64,000 nt of DNA, taken from Orychophragmus violaceus (Eukaryota; Streptophyta; Magnoliopsida; Brassicales; Brassicaceae). Position numbers and translations under genes: made by a program. This document shows, piece after piece, positions 20,641 to 32,163 of the stretch (position 1 is the first letter of the stretch; every line of letters starts with the position of its first letter). The notes below the pieces were generated by a model. That model had not been told where the DNA came from, did not search any database, and saw only the letters and a program-made list of their open reading frames with translations. Where the stretch lies: contig CM058236.1 in the NCBI GenBank assembly GCA_030180135.1, forward strand, positions 59,361,728 to 59,425,727, read 5' to 3'.

Positions 20641-21283
20641 TCCGCAGACTTGTTGGTTTGACCACAAATTTGCATGAACCAGAATAATTTAATCCTAAAA
20701 GTATTAGATGAATCTAAACTTAATAAAACTAAAATTTTTAATTAAAAGTTATTATTTTTGATATATATATAGTGAATATAAATCAAGATAAGATTAGTTC
20801 TTTTCCTCAACTAAATATCAAGTGATTTTGATGTCTTGCCCGATCTTGTCTACTGTCAAAAACTCGTGATGTTGTTGGGTATCCTTGGAGTCCTTGGTAT
20901 CCACAGCAAAATGAGTAAGGCAGGTGGTCAGTGACAGACTTGCAGTGCAACTGTCAGTGATCACAAGACAGATAAAAGATTGGTTATACTTGACTGAGCT
21001 GTCAGAAGTTCTGGGCCCAGAGACATCAGAGTGGATTGGACATAGTTTGTCTTATCCACGACCAAGAGTTGTACTGAGTACAATTAGCAATGATTTGCTT
21101 ACCTAGATAACTAAAGCTTGAGTAACGGCGAGTCGCCCACTCGAATTTTAGTAATCTGAGGATCTTGGATCATTGTATTCATATGAGGAAACATAGTTTG
21201 AATACAATGCGAGTTTTCTTATTAGATAAGAATTCTCATTCCTTGTGCTTTATAACTAAAATCTACCTTTTTGAATTACTGCT
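20641..21283 (+). other. Copia-2 leader, gag-proximal part
   Basis: Non-coding leader matching 7555-8194 of Copia-1. No gene is seen. Confidence 0.6.
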
Positions 21284-24200
21284 ATGTCTGTCTCAGATCA
21301 CATCAACACTTTCTCACTAAGATCCGTCCTTGAGAAGGACAAGCTAAATGGATCTAATTTCTTGGAATGGTATCGGAACCTGAGAATAGTTCTCAGGCAA
21401 GAGAACAAGGAATATGTCCTTGAAAGAGTTCTCACCGAGAGGCCACGTTCCAATGCTCCGCAGACAGAAAAGAATGCTTGGGATAAGCATTCAGCGGATG
21501 TTAATTGTCTAATGTTGGTGACTATGAACTCTGAGCTGCAGAAGCAATATGAGAACGTGTTGTCACCCATTGAGATGATTAACAGCCTAAAAGCTTTGTT
21601 TCAGGAGCAAGCTCGCACAGAGAGATACCAGACGGTTAAATCTCTCATGGATTGCAAGCTGGCTAAGGACAGTCCAGTAAGTCCTCATGTCCTTCAAATG
21701 ATGGGTTACATTGATAACCTGGGGAAACTGGACTGTGCCATTAGCCAGGAGCTAGCCACTGACATGATTCTGCAGTCTTTGCCGTCGTGTTTTGATCAGT
21801 TCACCATGAACTATAATATGCAAAACATGACTAAGACATTGACTGAGTTGCACGGAATGCTGAAGACAGCAGAACCGAATCTCAAGAAGGCTACTCCCAG
21901 TGTCCTGATGGTACAAGGGAATAAGAGGTTTAAGAAACCTAAGAAGGGTAAGGGTAAGGCCCAAGTTGTCCAGGCTGAAAGTCAGGACAAGCCCAAGCCG
22001 AAGCCCAAATCCGGGCCTTCTCCTGAAGATTAGTGCAACTACTGCAAGCAGTTGGGGCATTGGAAGAAAGACTGCAAAAAGTTCATGGAAGATTACAAGA
22101 AACTGAAGAAGACGTATGACGCGTCTGATTCAGGTATTTATGTTATCGAACTTGGTATTATATCTTCTCGTTCTACTTCGTGGGTATTGGATACCGGCTG
22201 CGGAGCTCATATTTGTACTGATGTGCAGGCACTAAGAAACAGTAGGACGCTGAGGAAAGGACAAGTAGAGCTACGAGTCGGGAATGGAGCTAAGGTTGCT
22301 GCACTGGCCGTAGGCACCTACGAGTTGTCTTTACCTTCGGGCATGGTTTTAATTTTGAATAATTGCTACTATGTACCTGCGATTAGCAGAAACATAATTT
22401 CAGTTTCCGTTTTGGATTTGGAAGGTTTTGATTTTGCTGTTAAGAATAAAGTTTGTTCTTTTAATCGTGATGGTAATTATTATGGTAGCACCCCATTAGA
22501 TAATGGGTTATATATATTAAACCAAGAAATGCCTGTCTTTAACATAAATACAAAGAGGTTTAAGTCCAATGACGAAAACCCGACTTTCTTATGGCATTGT
22601 CGTTTGGGCCATATCAATGAGAAACGCATCCAGAGGCTCCATCGAAATGGGCTTCTGGGCTCATTTGATTTTGAATCATGTGAGAAATGCGAGTCTTGTT
22701 TGGTGGGCAAAATGGCTAGAGCCCCTTTCAACAAACCAAATGAAAGGGCCAGTGATTTATTGGGCCTTGTTCATACTGATGTATGTGGGCCAATGAGTAC
22801 TGCTGCCAGAGGAAACTTTAAGTACTTTATTACCTTTACTGATGATTTCAGTAGGTATGGCTATGTCTATTTGATGAGACACAAGTCAGAATCCTTTGAT
22901 AGATTCAAGGAATTCAAGAATGAAGTACAGAATCAACTTGGCAAGAGTATTAAGATTCTGCGATCGGATCGCGGAGGAGAATACTTGAGCCAAGAATTCA
23001 GCGACTATCTGAGCGAGTGTGGAATCGTTTCACAACTCACTCCTCCTGGTACACCCCAATGGAATGGAGTGTCGGAGAGGAGAAATCGAACTTTATTGGA
23101 TATGGTTCGGTCTATGATGAGTCATTCTAATCTTCCACTATCCTTTTGGGGATATGCTCTAGAAACGTCTGCGTTTACACTGAATAGAGTGCCATCTAAA
23201 TCAGTAGAAAAGACACCACATGAACTGTGGACTGGGAACGTTCCTAGTCTGTCTTTCCTAAGGATTTGGGGTTGCGAGGCTTATGTCAAACGTTTAATCT
23301 CCGACAAGCTTGCACCCAAATCAGATAAATGCTACTTCGTTGGTTATCCTAGGGAAACCAAGGCATACTACTTTTACAACCAATCTGAGAACAAAGTATT
23401 TGTTGCTCGGGACTGTTCTTTTCTTGAGAGGGAGTTTCTCTCTAAGAAAAACAGTGGGAGTAAAGTACATCTTGAAGAAATTCGAGATGCACAGGAGACT
23501 GGTCAACCAGCTCAGGAAGAGCAGCAGTTGGATCCACAAAGTTCTGTGGAACCGGCGCCTGTGGAGCCTGAAGTTCGCAGATCCGGAAGGATCCGTCACG
23601 AACCCGAGAGATACTATGGATTTCTCGTGACCAATTCTAATGATCTGATGATCATTGAAAGTGACGAACCAGCGACCTTCGCGGAAGCAATGATGGACCC
23701 GGATTCCGAAAAGTGGCTTGGAGCCTCTAAATCCGAAATGACATCCATGTCAGAAAACCAAGTATGGTCCTTGGTCGATTTACCTAATGGTGTAAAATCC
23801 ATTGAGTGTAAATGGATCTTCAAGAAGAAGATTGACGTGGATGGCAATGTACAGATTTACAAAGCAAGGTTGGTGGCTAAAGGTTTCAAACAAATTCATG
23901 GTATAGACTATGATGAAACCTATTCCCCAGTCGCTATGCTTAAATCTATTCGGATTCTTCTAGCAATTGCTGCTCATTATGACTATGAGATTTGGCAAAT
24001 GGATGTCAAAACCGCATTCCTGAATGGCATTCTGGAAGAGGATGTGTACATGACACAACCTGAAGGTTTTGTCGATCCTAAAAACGCTAAGAAGGTATGC
24101 AAGCTTCATAAATCCATTTATGGGTTGAAGCAAGCATCACGGAGTTGGAATCTTCGTTTTGATGAAGCAGTAAAACAATTCGGTTTCATCAAGAACGAAG

Positions 24201-25240
24201 AAGAATCATGTGTATACAAGAAGACAAATAGGAGCAAAATTGCATTTCTTGTACTGTATGTCGATGACATACTCCTCCTCGGTAATGATGTTCCGTTGCT
24301 TCAGTCTATTAAGACTTGGCTAGGAAGTTGTTTTTCCATGAAAGACATGGGAGAAGCCGCATACATTCTTGGAATCAGAATCTACAGAGATAGAACTAAC
24401 AGGCTGATTGGATTGTGCCAAGACACTTATATTGATAAGGTGTTGCACAGATTCAGAATGCACGATTCCAAGAAGGGTTTCATACCAATGTCTCATGGCA
24501 AGAGTCTCTGCAAGAAGCAGTGTCCGGCGACATCTGCTGAGCGAGAACGCATGAATAGGATTCCTTATGCCTCTGCAATAGGATCTATTATGTATGCCAT
24601 GCTCTGCACTCGTCCAGATATAGCTTACGCGTTAAGCATGACGAGTAGATACCAATCTGATCCAGGTGAAGCTCACTGGACAGCTGTCAAGAATATTCTC
24701 AAGTATTTGAGGCATACTAAGGATAAGTTCCTTGTGTATGGAGACAGTGATGAACTTGTGGTGAATGGATTCACCGATGCGAGTTTTCAGACGGACAGAG
24801 ACGATTTCCGATCACAGTCTGGATATGTCTTCTGTCTAAATGGCGGTGCGGTGAGCTGGAAGAGCTCTAAGCAGAATACCGTAGCTGACTCCACAACGGA
24901 AGCTGAATATGTTGCTGCTTCAGAAGCGGCAAAGGAAGCTGTTTGGATCAAGAAGTTCATGACTGAACTTGGTGTGGTTCCTAGTATCTTGGAGCCAGTG
25001 GCTTTGTTCTGCGATAACAATGGAGCCATTGCTCAGGCGAAAGAATCCAGGTCACACCAGAAGTCCAAACACGTTGAGAGGAAATATCATCTGATTCGTG
25101 ATATTGTCAATAGAGGTGATGTGAAGATCAGCCGAGTTCCGACGAACGAGAATGTCGCTGATCCTCTAACCAAGTCACTCCCAAGGCCTAAGCATGAGAG
25201 TCATACGACTGCTGTAGGCATTAGAGATCTTAAGATGTAA
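21284..25240 (+). pseudogene. Copia-2 Gag-Pol with a single in-frame TAG
   Basis: The same domain order as Copia-1. Gag starts MSVSDHINTF at 21284; TAG at 22031-22033; then zinc knuckle CNYCKQLGHWKKDC, protease WVLDTGCGAHIC, integrase (HTDVCGP, LRSDRGGEY, NGVSERRNRT), RT with YVDDILLLGND and RNase H to the normal end at 25240. Both sides of the TAG are in one frame. Copia-1 has AAG (Lys) there, so this is a single base change. A 6 bp deletion (Copia-1 SADVKDVN is SADVN here) keeps the frame. Readthrough cannot be excluded, but the stop would remove the zinc knuckle from Gag, so a mutation is more likely. Confidence 0.9.
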
Positions 25241-26051
25241 TCTTGATTCTAGTGGGAGTTTTGGATTTTGTTTTAGTTATAATAAGACGCCCTTGTAAAC
25301 ATTCTTTTAGAAGTGTTTAATGAAATTTGATTTCAGCATTATTTATTGTGATCTAAATAATGGTCCCGGAATAAGTTTATGACATATTATAGGTCATCAA
25401 GTTGAGAACTTGATCATGAAACCCTATAAGTTAAATAAATTATTTTGTCCCTAGTCGAGGTTGTAGAATTGGGACACTGACAATCGTAAGAGACTAGATT
25501 GTGAGGTGACTGTTGGCTAAGTTTCATGGAGCCAATGATATGATTATCACAGTCAGTCACATAGATATATGTTGATGAACATATGATCGGACATGACCCG
25601 CTAATGAGAAGTCTACAAGATAGTAATATCTGTGTCATAAGAGGTTCTCATTACGACTATAGAGTATAGTCCTAAGACCTGAGTTCATCATGCTTTCTTG
25701 CATATGAATTGGTACATTTTGACTTTGTCAAACGTCGATCCGTAACTGGCGGCTATAACGACACTGTTCAAGTTTATCATGAAGTGTGCATTAAAACAGG
25801 GATGGAACAAGATGGAATTTGTCCCTCCTGAAAAACGGGAGATAAATATCTCAGGGCCTATCGAAGATTGAATACTGAGAAAATGTGTGGCCACACTCAA
25901 ACGAACTGTAGTTCAGTTGTTTGTAATGTTCAGTATGAGATCAGGAGTTCGATAAACACGATGTTGGCTTAATAAGGATGACACAGATCTTGCCTTATGC
26001 CAAATCGAGATATAGAGACAAAAGGATTATAGGAATTGATGATTTCAGTAC

Positions 26052-26062
26052 AAGTGGGAGAT
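26052..26062 (+). promoter_or_regulatory. Copia-2 polypurine tract
   Basis: AAGTGGGAGAT immediately before the 3' LTR. Confidence 0.9.
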
Positions 26063-26700
26063 TGTTGGGATAGTGTCCTGAAATCACACTTGTACTCACT
26101 CCTGTGATAGTTGTGTGTCGAGATCAGACATTCGTATAATACTGGGCGTTTGCAATGCTTTGCTAGAAGCCTCTTGCATTCTGTAAGTCGTGGGCTTACT
26201 GCCAGTATTGTATGATCCTATAGGGTCACACACCTAAGCGAACTGGAAGCTACGACATGGGAATGATCATTGTTGCAATGATCATATTATGTGTATTGAA
26301 ATACACATAAGAATCGATATAATGGTGTTGTGTCGATCGACACAGCTTGTGTGTCGCTCGACACAGTTCGGATTTTCCGAACAGGCTTTTCGGGTTATGG
26401 CTTAATTGAGTCTGGCCCGTTAAGCGCGTTTAGGTCGAATAAAAGCTGATTAGTTTCGACCTAAACAATAGAGCCGTCCAGTTTTCTTGACAGAAACACT
26501 TGACACACCAGACACCATCGATCCCCATTGATCCGGCACTAGCATCCCGTTTCCAGCGAGCGTGCGTGTGTATCTGGTAGAGGCAAAGCGTTGCGTTGCT
26601 CCACTGATCTCGTTCACCATCTTCTTCCGCTGCCAAAGGTAAGAACGAGGTTGGTTCTAAATTTCAATATAACAAACCCCAGATCCATCGGGATCCAACA
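26063..26700 (+). repeat. Copia-2 3' LTR
   Basis: 638 bp copy of 19332-19969 with the palindrome pair at about 26329-26365, followed by TSD GGAAT. Confidence 0.95.
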
Positions 26701-26705
26701 GGAAT

Positions 26706-28440
26706 CGCTGAAGGCGTTTACTTCCCGGGCTCCTATGGCTATCGCGAGTCTGAGCCCGGCTATTAACGCTTCATATTCAGCCTCGTTATTCGATGCGGCG
26801 AAGCCCAATCTGAACGATTGTTCTAGTACTTCACCCGTTGGGGAGACTAATTTCACTCCGACTCCGGACCCTTGTCTTGAGGAAGCTCCATCGACGTAGA
26901 GCTTCCATCTTTGGGCCGAAGTCGGGTCGAGTTCTATAGTCGGAGGGAGCTCGATTATGAAATCTGCCAGTACTTGTGCTTTTAGGCATGTTCGAGCTTT
27001 GTATTCAATGTCGTACTCGCTAAGTTCGATAGCCCATTTGACCAATCGACCTGATTGGCTCGGACTGTGAAGAATGGTTCTCAGTGGTTGAGAGGTCATC
27101 ACTATGATCGAGTGCGATTGAAAGTACGGTCCGAGTTTCCGAGCCGACGTTACTAGCGCTAAGGCGAGTTTTTCCATGGCGGGGTATCTGGTTTCAGCGT
27201 CGATGAAGGTCTTACTGATGTAATACACCGGCCGTTGTTCGTTCTGTTCCTCGCGAACCAGGACTCCACTTACTGCTGCCATCGAGACAGCTAGGTAAAG
27301 GTAAAGGGGTTCTCCTTCTACTGGTTTCGCCAGTATGGGTGGTTCGCTTAAGTAGGCTTTGAGCTGAGTGAATGCTTCTTCGCACTTTTCGTCCCAGAGG
27401 AACTTTGTGTTTGCTTTTAACAAGTGATAGAAGGGTAGACATTTATCAGTCGACCTTGAGATGAAGCAATTCAGAGCAGCTATTTTTCCGGTTAGGCGCT
27501 GGACTTCTCGCGTCGTTCTGGGAGATTTCATCTCTATGAACGTTGCGATCTGTTTGGGGTTCGCTTCGATCCCTCTTTCGGTCACCAAGTAACCGAGGAA
27601 TTCTCCTGAAGGGACCCCGAAGGTACATTTAGCTGGGTTGAGTTTCATCCCATACTTGTTAAGAATGGTAAAGCATTCTTTTAGTTGGGGGATGTGATCC
27701 TCGTACCTGGAAGATTTTACCAGCATATCATCGATGTAGACTTCCATGGTTTTGCCTAGGAGTCCTGAAAACATCTTGTTGACGAGGCGCTGGTAAGTTG
27801 CTCCTGCGTTTTTCAGTCCGAAGGGCACGACTTTGTAGCAGTACGTGCCTCGATCCGTTATGAACGAAGTCTTTTCTTGGTCTTCAGGGTTCATCAATAT
27901 TTGATTGTACCCTGAGAACGCGTCCATAAAGGATAGCAGCTGATGTCCAGCGGTGGCCTCGACGAGTCGGTCGATGTACGGGAGTGGGAAGCTGTCCTTT
28001 GGACATGCTTTGTTGAGATCCGTGAAGTCTACACAGAACCTCCACTTTCCGTTCTTTTTCTTAACCACCACGGGGTTCGCGAGCCAGTCGGGGTACTTGA
28101 CCTCTCTGATCGATCCGATTTTTAATAACCGATCGACCTCGTCATTGACGGCTTTGGCCCGCTCAGGGCCTAGTTTTCGACGTTTCTGTCTTATCGGTTT
28201 GTAGGTTGGGTCGACATTCAGCTCGTGTCTGGTTACATCGATGTTTATCCCTTTCATGTCTGCTGAAGACCAGGCGAAGGAGTAGACGTTCTGTTTGAGA
28301 AAAGAGACCAGTTCGTTCTTAACCGGCTCTGATAGGTCGATTCTGATGCCAACGAGTCTTTCGGGATGAGCCTCGTCGATGCAGACCTGGTCCTTTGGAG
28401 GTCCTATTTGACTGGGATCGTTCGACCTTTTCGTCTGCAT
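26706..28440 (-). pseudogene. Tat-2 reverse transcriptase, RNase H and start of second RNase H
   Basis: One long open stretch. RT motifs are NPVVVKKKNGKWRFCVDFTD, FMDAFSGYNQI, PFGLKNAGATYQRLVN and catalytic YIDDMLVKSS. Retroviral-type RNase H follows with LYLYLAVSMAAVSGVLVREE and QPLRTILHSPSQSGRL. A second, archaeal-type RNase H begins at LYVDGASSRQGSGVGV with NNEAEYEALIAGLRLA, the Tat hallmark, and is cut by Copia-2 after NAFSDS. This part is open, but it is separated from protease by TAG (28468-28470) and from integrase by Copia-2. Confidence 0.9.
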
Positions 28441-29103
28441 GGTGGCGAGCTCCTCCTCTTTCTGTAATTGCTATGCAGGGGATTTCTCGATCTGCTTGTA
28501 TCCGTTCATGTAGCAATGACGGGAAATCTTTTGACTTCCGTAAATGATTTTGATCCCTTTGGGAGTTGGGAACTTTACGCATTGGTGGTAGGTCGATGGT
28601 ACCGCTTTCATGTCGTATATCCATGGTCGACCTAGGATTGCGTTATAGGGAGCTGACCGATCTACTATGACGAACTCCGTCATTCTCTGAACTCCTCCAG
28701 CAATTACTGGGGCGAAGAAATAGCCCATCGAGTATGTTGTTTCGCCAGCAAAACCTACTAGTGGTGTCTTCTCTTCCACAATCTCGGAGTCGTTGAAGTC
28801 CATCTTTTTGAACGCGTCGTAAAAAAGGACATCTACCGAACTTCCTGTGTCAATCATTATCCTTGATAGTTCGACATCTCCCACTACTAGACAAACGAGG
28901 AGGGCGTCGTCGTGTGGTTTGTCGAGATTACTTGTCTCGCTCTCGTAGAAAATGATTTCGTGGTTTGGACCCAACATTGGGGTTTTTCCCCCTCTGTCGG
29001 TCTCGACTCTTCTTTGAAGAGCTTTGATCGAATTGACCGAGTCGCGGCAAAGCTTGGAGCCACCGAAGATGAAGTCGATTCGTTTAGGGGGTATAGCCCG
29101 TAC

Positions 29104-29104
<1 letters not shown>
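28441..29104 (-). pseudogene. Tat-2 aspartic protease region
   Basis: Retropepsin-like domain with intact catalytic motif MIDTGSSVDVLFYDAF, then GETTYSMGYF and ILGRPWIYDMKAVPSTYH. It ends at TAG (28468-28470) in the linker KSPA-stop-QLQKEEELA before RT, where the frame otherwise continues. At its upstream end the frame runs into the 34-base C run (G on the coding strand) and is not the same frame as gag. Confidence 0.8.

Positions 29105-29138
<34 letters not shown>
29105..29138. repeat. 34-base poly-C (poly-G on coding strand)
   Basis: An uninterrupted run of 34 C. On the coding strand it encodes poly-Gly in any frame and lies exactly where the gag frame must meet the protease frame. It could form a G-quadruplex, and its length may be mis-called. 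Confidence 0.9.
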
Positions 29139-29139
<1 letters not shown>

Positions 29140-31268
29140 CAGAGACAAGGGAGATTGATTCTTGAGCGTAAACTCTTGGCAGGAGCCGGAGGCGGGGATA
29201 GCGCCGAACCTCCCGGAGTGCCGCTTAGGTTAAGCTCGCCGAGGATGAACTCAACTCGCTTCCGCGACCCATGAGGGAGAGTTTCGGGGGATTCCGGCTC
29301 TTTTGACCGTTCCCGTTTGTTTTGGGAGTGCTTTTTAGAGTTCGACTCCTTGGTCTGTTTGTTTTCCTTTTTGTCGGACAGAGTTTCCTCCTCGACTTCG
29401 GAGTCTTTTTTGCTTTCAGACTCCTGTTTTTGAGCCTCTGCTTTAGCTCGAGTATAACAATCCTCGGTCGAGTGCCCTCTCTTATTGTGGAAATCACAGA
29501 ATTTTTCCTTGTCGAACTCAAATTTCATCGAGCTCTTTGGGCTCTCGACCGCGTTGACGTTCCCTGATTTACGGGAATCCTTTTTCGAGTTCGGATTTTG
29601 CGAGCCCGACGGGTTCCTTTCTTTCCGGTGTTTTTCCCTGAGGGCTGTGGTTTCGTCCTCGAGGCGAGCAAAGGCCGATGCGCGATGGAGGGCGTCATCG
29701 AGCGTTTGAGGTTCGCGGACTGTTATTTCCTCGCGGAATCTGGTTGAGAACCATAGTCCCCGTCTTAACGCTTCTATAGCTACCTCATCTCGTGGGTTCG
29801 CGATTTTGGATTTTATTTCCTTAAATCAGTCGATGTACGAGCGAAGTGTTTCGTCAGGATTTTGAGAGACGCCAAATAAGGCTGCCTCGGTAGTCTTTTC
29901 CTCGATGAAAACGGAGTATTGTTTGTGGAAAGCCGTCATGAACTGGGTGAAGTTGTCAATGGACCTTTCTTCCAGTCCGGCAAACCATTCTAGAGCAGAA
30001 CCTGATAGGTTTTCCGCGAAGAGCCTGCAGAAGGCTGGCTCCCTCTCCTCATCGGTAAGGTACACCCTTGCCATCGCTAGTCGGAATGCCCTGATGTGGG
30101 CTTTCGGGTCTGATTTCCCAGAGAATTATGGAAACTTAGTTTTCCTGATCTCTCGGATCCTTGCAAGCGCAATCCGATCTGTGAACGGCATTTGTTGTGT
30201 TTCTTCGATCACTCGATTGATGTCAGGAGCCGCGCTCGTCGCCATGTGAACTTTCGAGCTCAGACTGTTAAACTGGGCTTTAGCCTGTTCGATGTATTGT
30301 CTAAGCATATCGTGTTCATCGCCCTCTGCGGGTGCGAACTGGACTTGTGCCTGACCTGGCGTTTGTTCTGGAAAAATGGGGTCGAGGAGATCGATCGTTG
30401 GGATCGACCTCGTCTGGTCGACCTGGGGTGTTCGGAACTGAACTGAGTTTGATCCTTTAAGTAGTCCCAAGCTCGAGGCGAAGGCAAAACCTCCTAGTTG
30501 CCTCGGTCGGATGTTAGAGTTACTCGAGAAAGGTGGTGGCCCGGGTAATGGTCGGTTTCTTGATCCGGTCGGGTCTGTGACCATTGAACTCGAACCAAAT
30601 GGGGTCGGTATCGTGATAGGGGTCATTGTAGGGTGGAAGCTGCTATTTGACGTATTACAGAAATTTCCCGACGTTCCCGGAGGAGTTATTACCTGGGAGA
30701 AGTCCAAGCGGGTATACGGTGGAGGACTTATGGGAGTTCGCGTTGGTTTGCCCCCTTGGCTTTGACTGGCAAGCTCTTCAAGGCGAGCGTTTAGACGCCG
30801 CTCTTGTTCGTCAAGCTGCGCTGCCAGAGAACGGTTTGCGATCTCTTGGGCCCTTGCGCTTGCCTCGTTGTTTCTCGTTCGATCTACCAACAGGCTTAAC
30901 ATCGCACGGATCTCGGCAAGATCGCTTGGCCCTTGTCTCTGTGGAGCAGAAGGTAGTGGTGAATTGGGTCTGGTTACTCCAGATCCTCCTCCTGGGGTGG
31001 GTATTGAGTCATTTCTCATCCACACCCAGTTTCTGCTCGGATCATTAGTTCCTGACAAAACATTTGTCGGAGTCTGGCTTGTCGCGATTGTTTGAGCGAC
31101 GGAGCCGGCTGGTGCCGAGGTCGTGGAGACTGAGGCCGAGCTCGTCAACGCGCCGTCGGTCTGACCCATGTTTCTTACCCCGGTAGTGTTCTGAGGAACG
31201 TTGTCGACCGTTTGAGGGCGGTCAACCGGCGGTGTGGCGCTGGGAGAGCCAGTTTGGTCGGGATTCAT
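29139..31268 (-). pseudogene. Tat-2 gag, broken by two stops
   Basis: Starts MNPDQTGSPSATPP at 31268. The N-terminal region is long and Ser/Thr/Pro-rich with a coiled-coil-like stretch (EIANRSLAAQLDEQERRLNA). The gag domain includes DPKAHIRAFRLAMARVYLTD and ALEWFAGLEERSIDNFTQF. The zinc knuckle is CDFHNKRGHSTEDC near 29490, followed by a Lys/Glu-rich tail. A TAA at 30126-30128 (Tat-1 has GAG/GAA-type Glu there) and a TGA at 29826-29828 (after YID, likely from TGG) interrupt it. Without these it would give a protein of about 700 residues. Confidence 0.85.
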
Positions 31269-31322
31269 CTCGATCTATCGGATCTAGGATCTGATTCTTA
31301 AGATAGGAAAGGCTATAGAATG

Positions 31323-31340
31323 TCCCCACAGTCGGCGCCA
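31323..31340 (-). promoter_or_regulatory. Tat-2 primer-binding site
   Basis: The minus strand reads TGGCGCCGACTGTGGGGA, two bases inside the 5' LTR. It resembles tRNA-Asp-type sites but is not an exact match that I can confirm. Confidence 0.75.
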
Positions 31341-31342
31341 AA

Positions 31343-31880
31343 TGTGAGATCCGGGATTCACACTAAGAATTTGTATTCGTGGATTTGGACTTTTGGATAT
31401 AGAAATGGTATAGTTTCCTATGAATCAAAGACTTTATTGAGATTGATCGTCGAGATAGAACAAACACAGTCGAGAAGAGAGTACAAAGTATAAATCGAGC
31501 TATCTAATCGAAGTGTTCTTAGCCTAGGTTGGAATTGTCTTTAATGAGCCGCCACTTCTCTTCTTAAATAGCCTCGATTCTGATCTCTTCGTCCCGATCT
31601 TTCGGCCTCGTCGTTGTAACGATCTCCGAGATTTATGCGGATCAGTTGAACTGGCGAAGACCGAGTTGCTCTATCTCCACGTCATCCTCAGCCGAGCTCG
31701 AGCTCGATTGTCTCCGGCTTCGGCATCGTCTGGGCCTCTCCAAGGCGCTTGCTTCGCTTGGGCCCAACAAGAGAGTTGGCTCTCCCGTCTATCTTTGATT
31801 CTGGAATGGGCTCGTAATTACGAGCCTTTGTCTTGTCTGTTAATGGGCCGGATTTCCTAGGGGGAAATCTAGTACCAACA
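31343..31880 (-). repeat. Tat-2 5' LTR
   Basis: 538 bp copy of 13400-13937 with about six differences, followed by TSD GTCAC. Confidence 0.95.
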
Positions 31881-32033
31881 GTCACCCATCCTGGGACTAC
31901 TCCAGTCCAAGCACGCTTAACTCTGGAGTTCTTTCAGGCAAGTGATCGGAAAAGGTAAGTGCACTTGGTGATATAGGTAGCCAAATTAAATCATTTAAGC
32001 CTTCCTCAAATAGGCTGAGCCCAGTATGTTACA
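31881..32033 (-). repeat. Cassandra left LTR, second part
   Basis: Resumes at GTCACCCATCC (the first five bases are the Tat-2 TSD). It carries the 5S-like box A, AGTTAAGCGTGCTTGG on the minus strand at 31907-31922, identical to plant 5S rRNA there. Ends TGTTACA. Confidence 0.85.
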
Positions 32034-32163
32034 ATTCTCCCCCACTTAATGGGAATTCGTCCCTAAATTCTGCATCACATAACCAGAGCAATCATAACCC
32101 TCAAACCCCAGGATTGTCTCCCGAGACAGAATCGGTTTTACTTCCCTGGGCTCTGATACCACT

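Larger units (their letters stand above)
19332..26700 (+). mobile_element. Copia-2: Ty1/copia element with one nonsense codon
   Basis: A 7369 bp element inserted in the second RNase H of Tat-2, with perfect TSD GGAAT (19327-19331 and 26701-26705). LTRs are 638 bp and differ at about 8 positions by eye. The polyprotein closely matches Copia-1, so both belong to one family. The only clear lesion is a TAG at 22031-22033, just before the Gag zinc knuckle. It has the initiator-Met primer site, polypurine tract and leader palindrome array. Confidence 0.95.
13400..31880 (-). mobile_element. Tat-2: Tat-lineage Ty3/gypsy retrotransposon, split by Copia-2
   Basis: It has 538 bp LTRs at both ends and a perfect TSD GTCAC (13395-13399 and 31881-31885). 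Without Copia-2 it is about 11.1 kb. Minus-strand order is LTR, primer site, gag, protease, RT, RNase H, a second RNase H, integrase, then a plus-strand antisense gene, tandem repeats, purine tract and LTR. A second RNase H and an antisense ORF are known features of the Tat lineage. LTRs differ at about 6 of 538 positions by eye. Several stops interrupt the proteins. Confidence 0.93.

Noticed and set aside
29100..29140. Poly-C run as an assembly gap filler
   Set aside because: It is flanked by coding sequence in the expected order on both sides, so it is probably real, although its exact length may be wrong.
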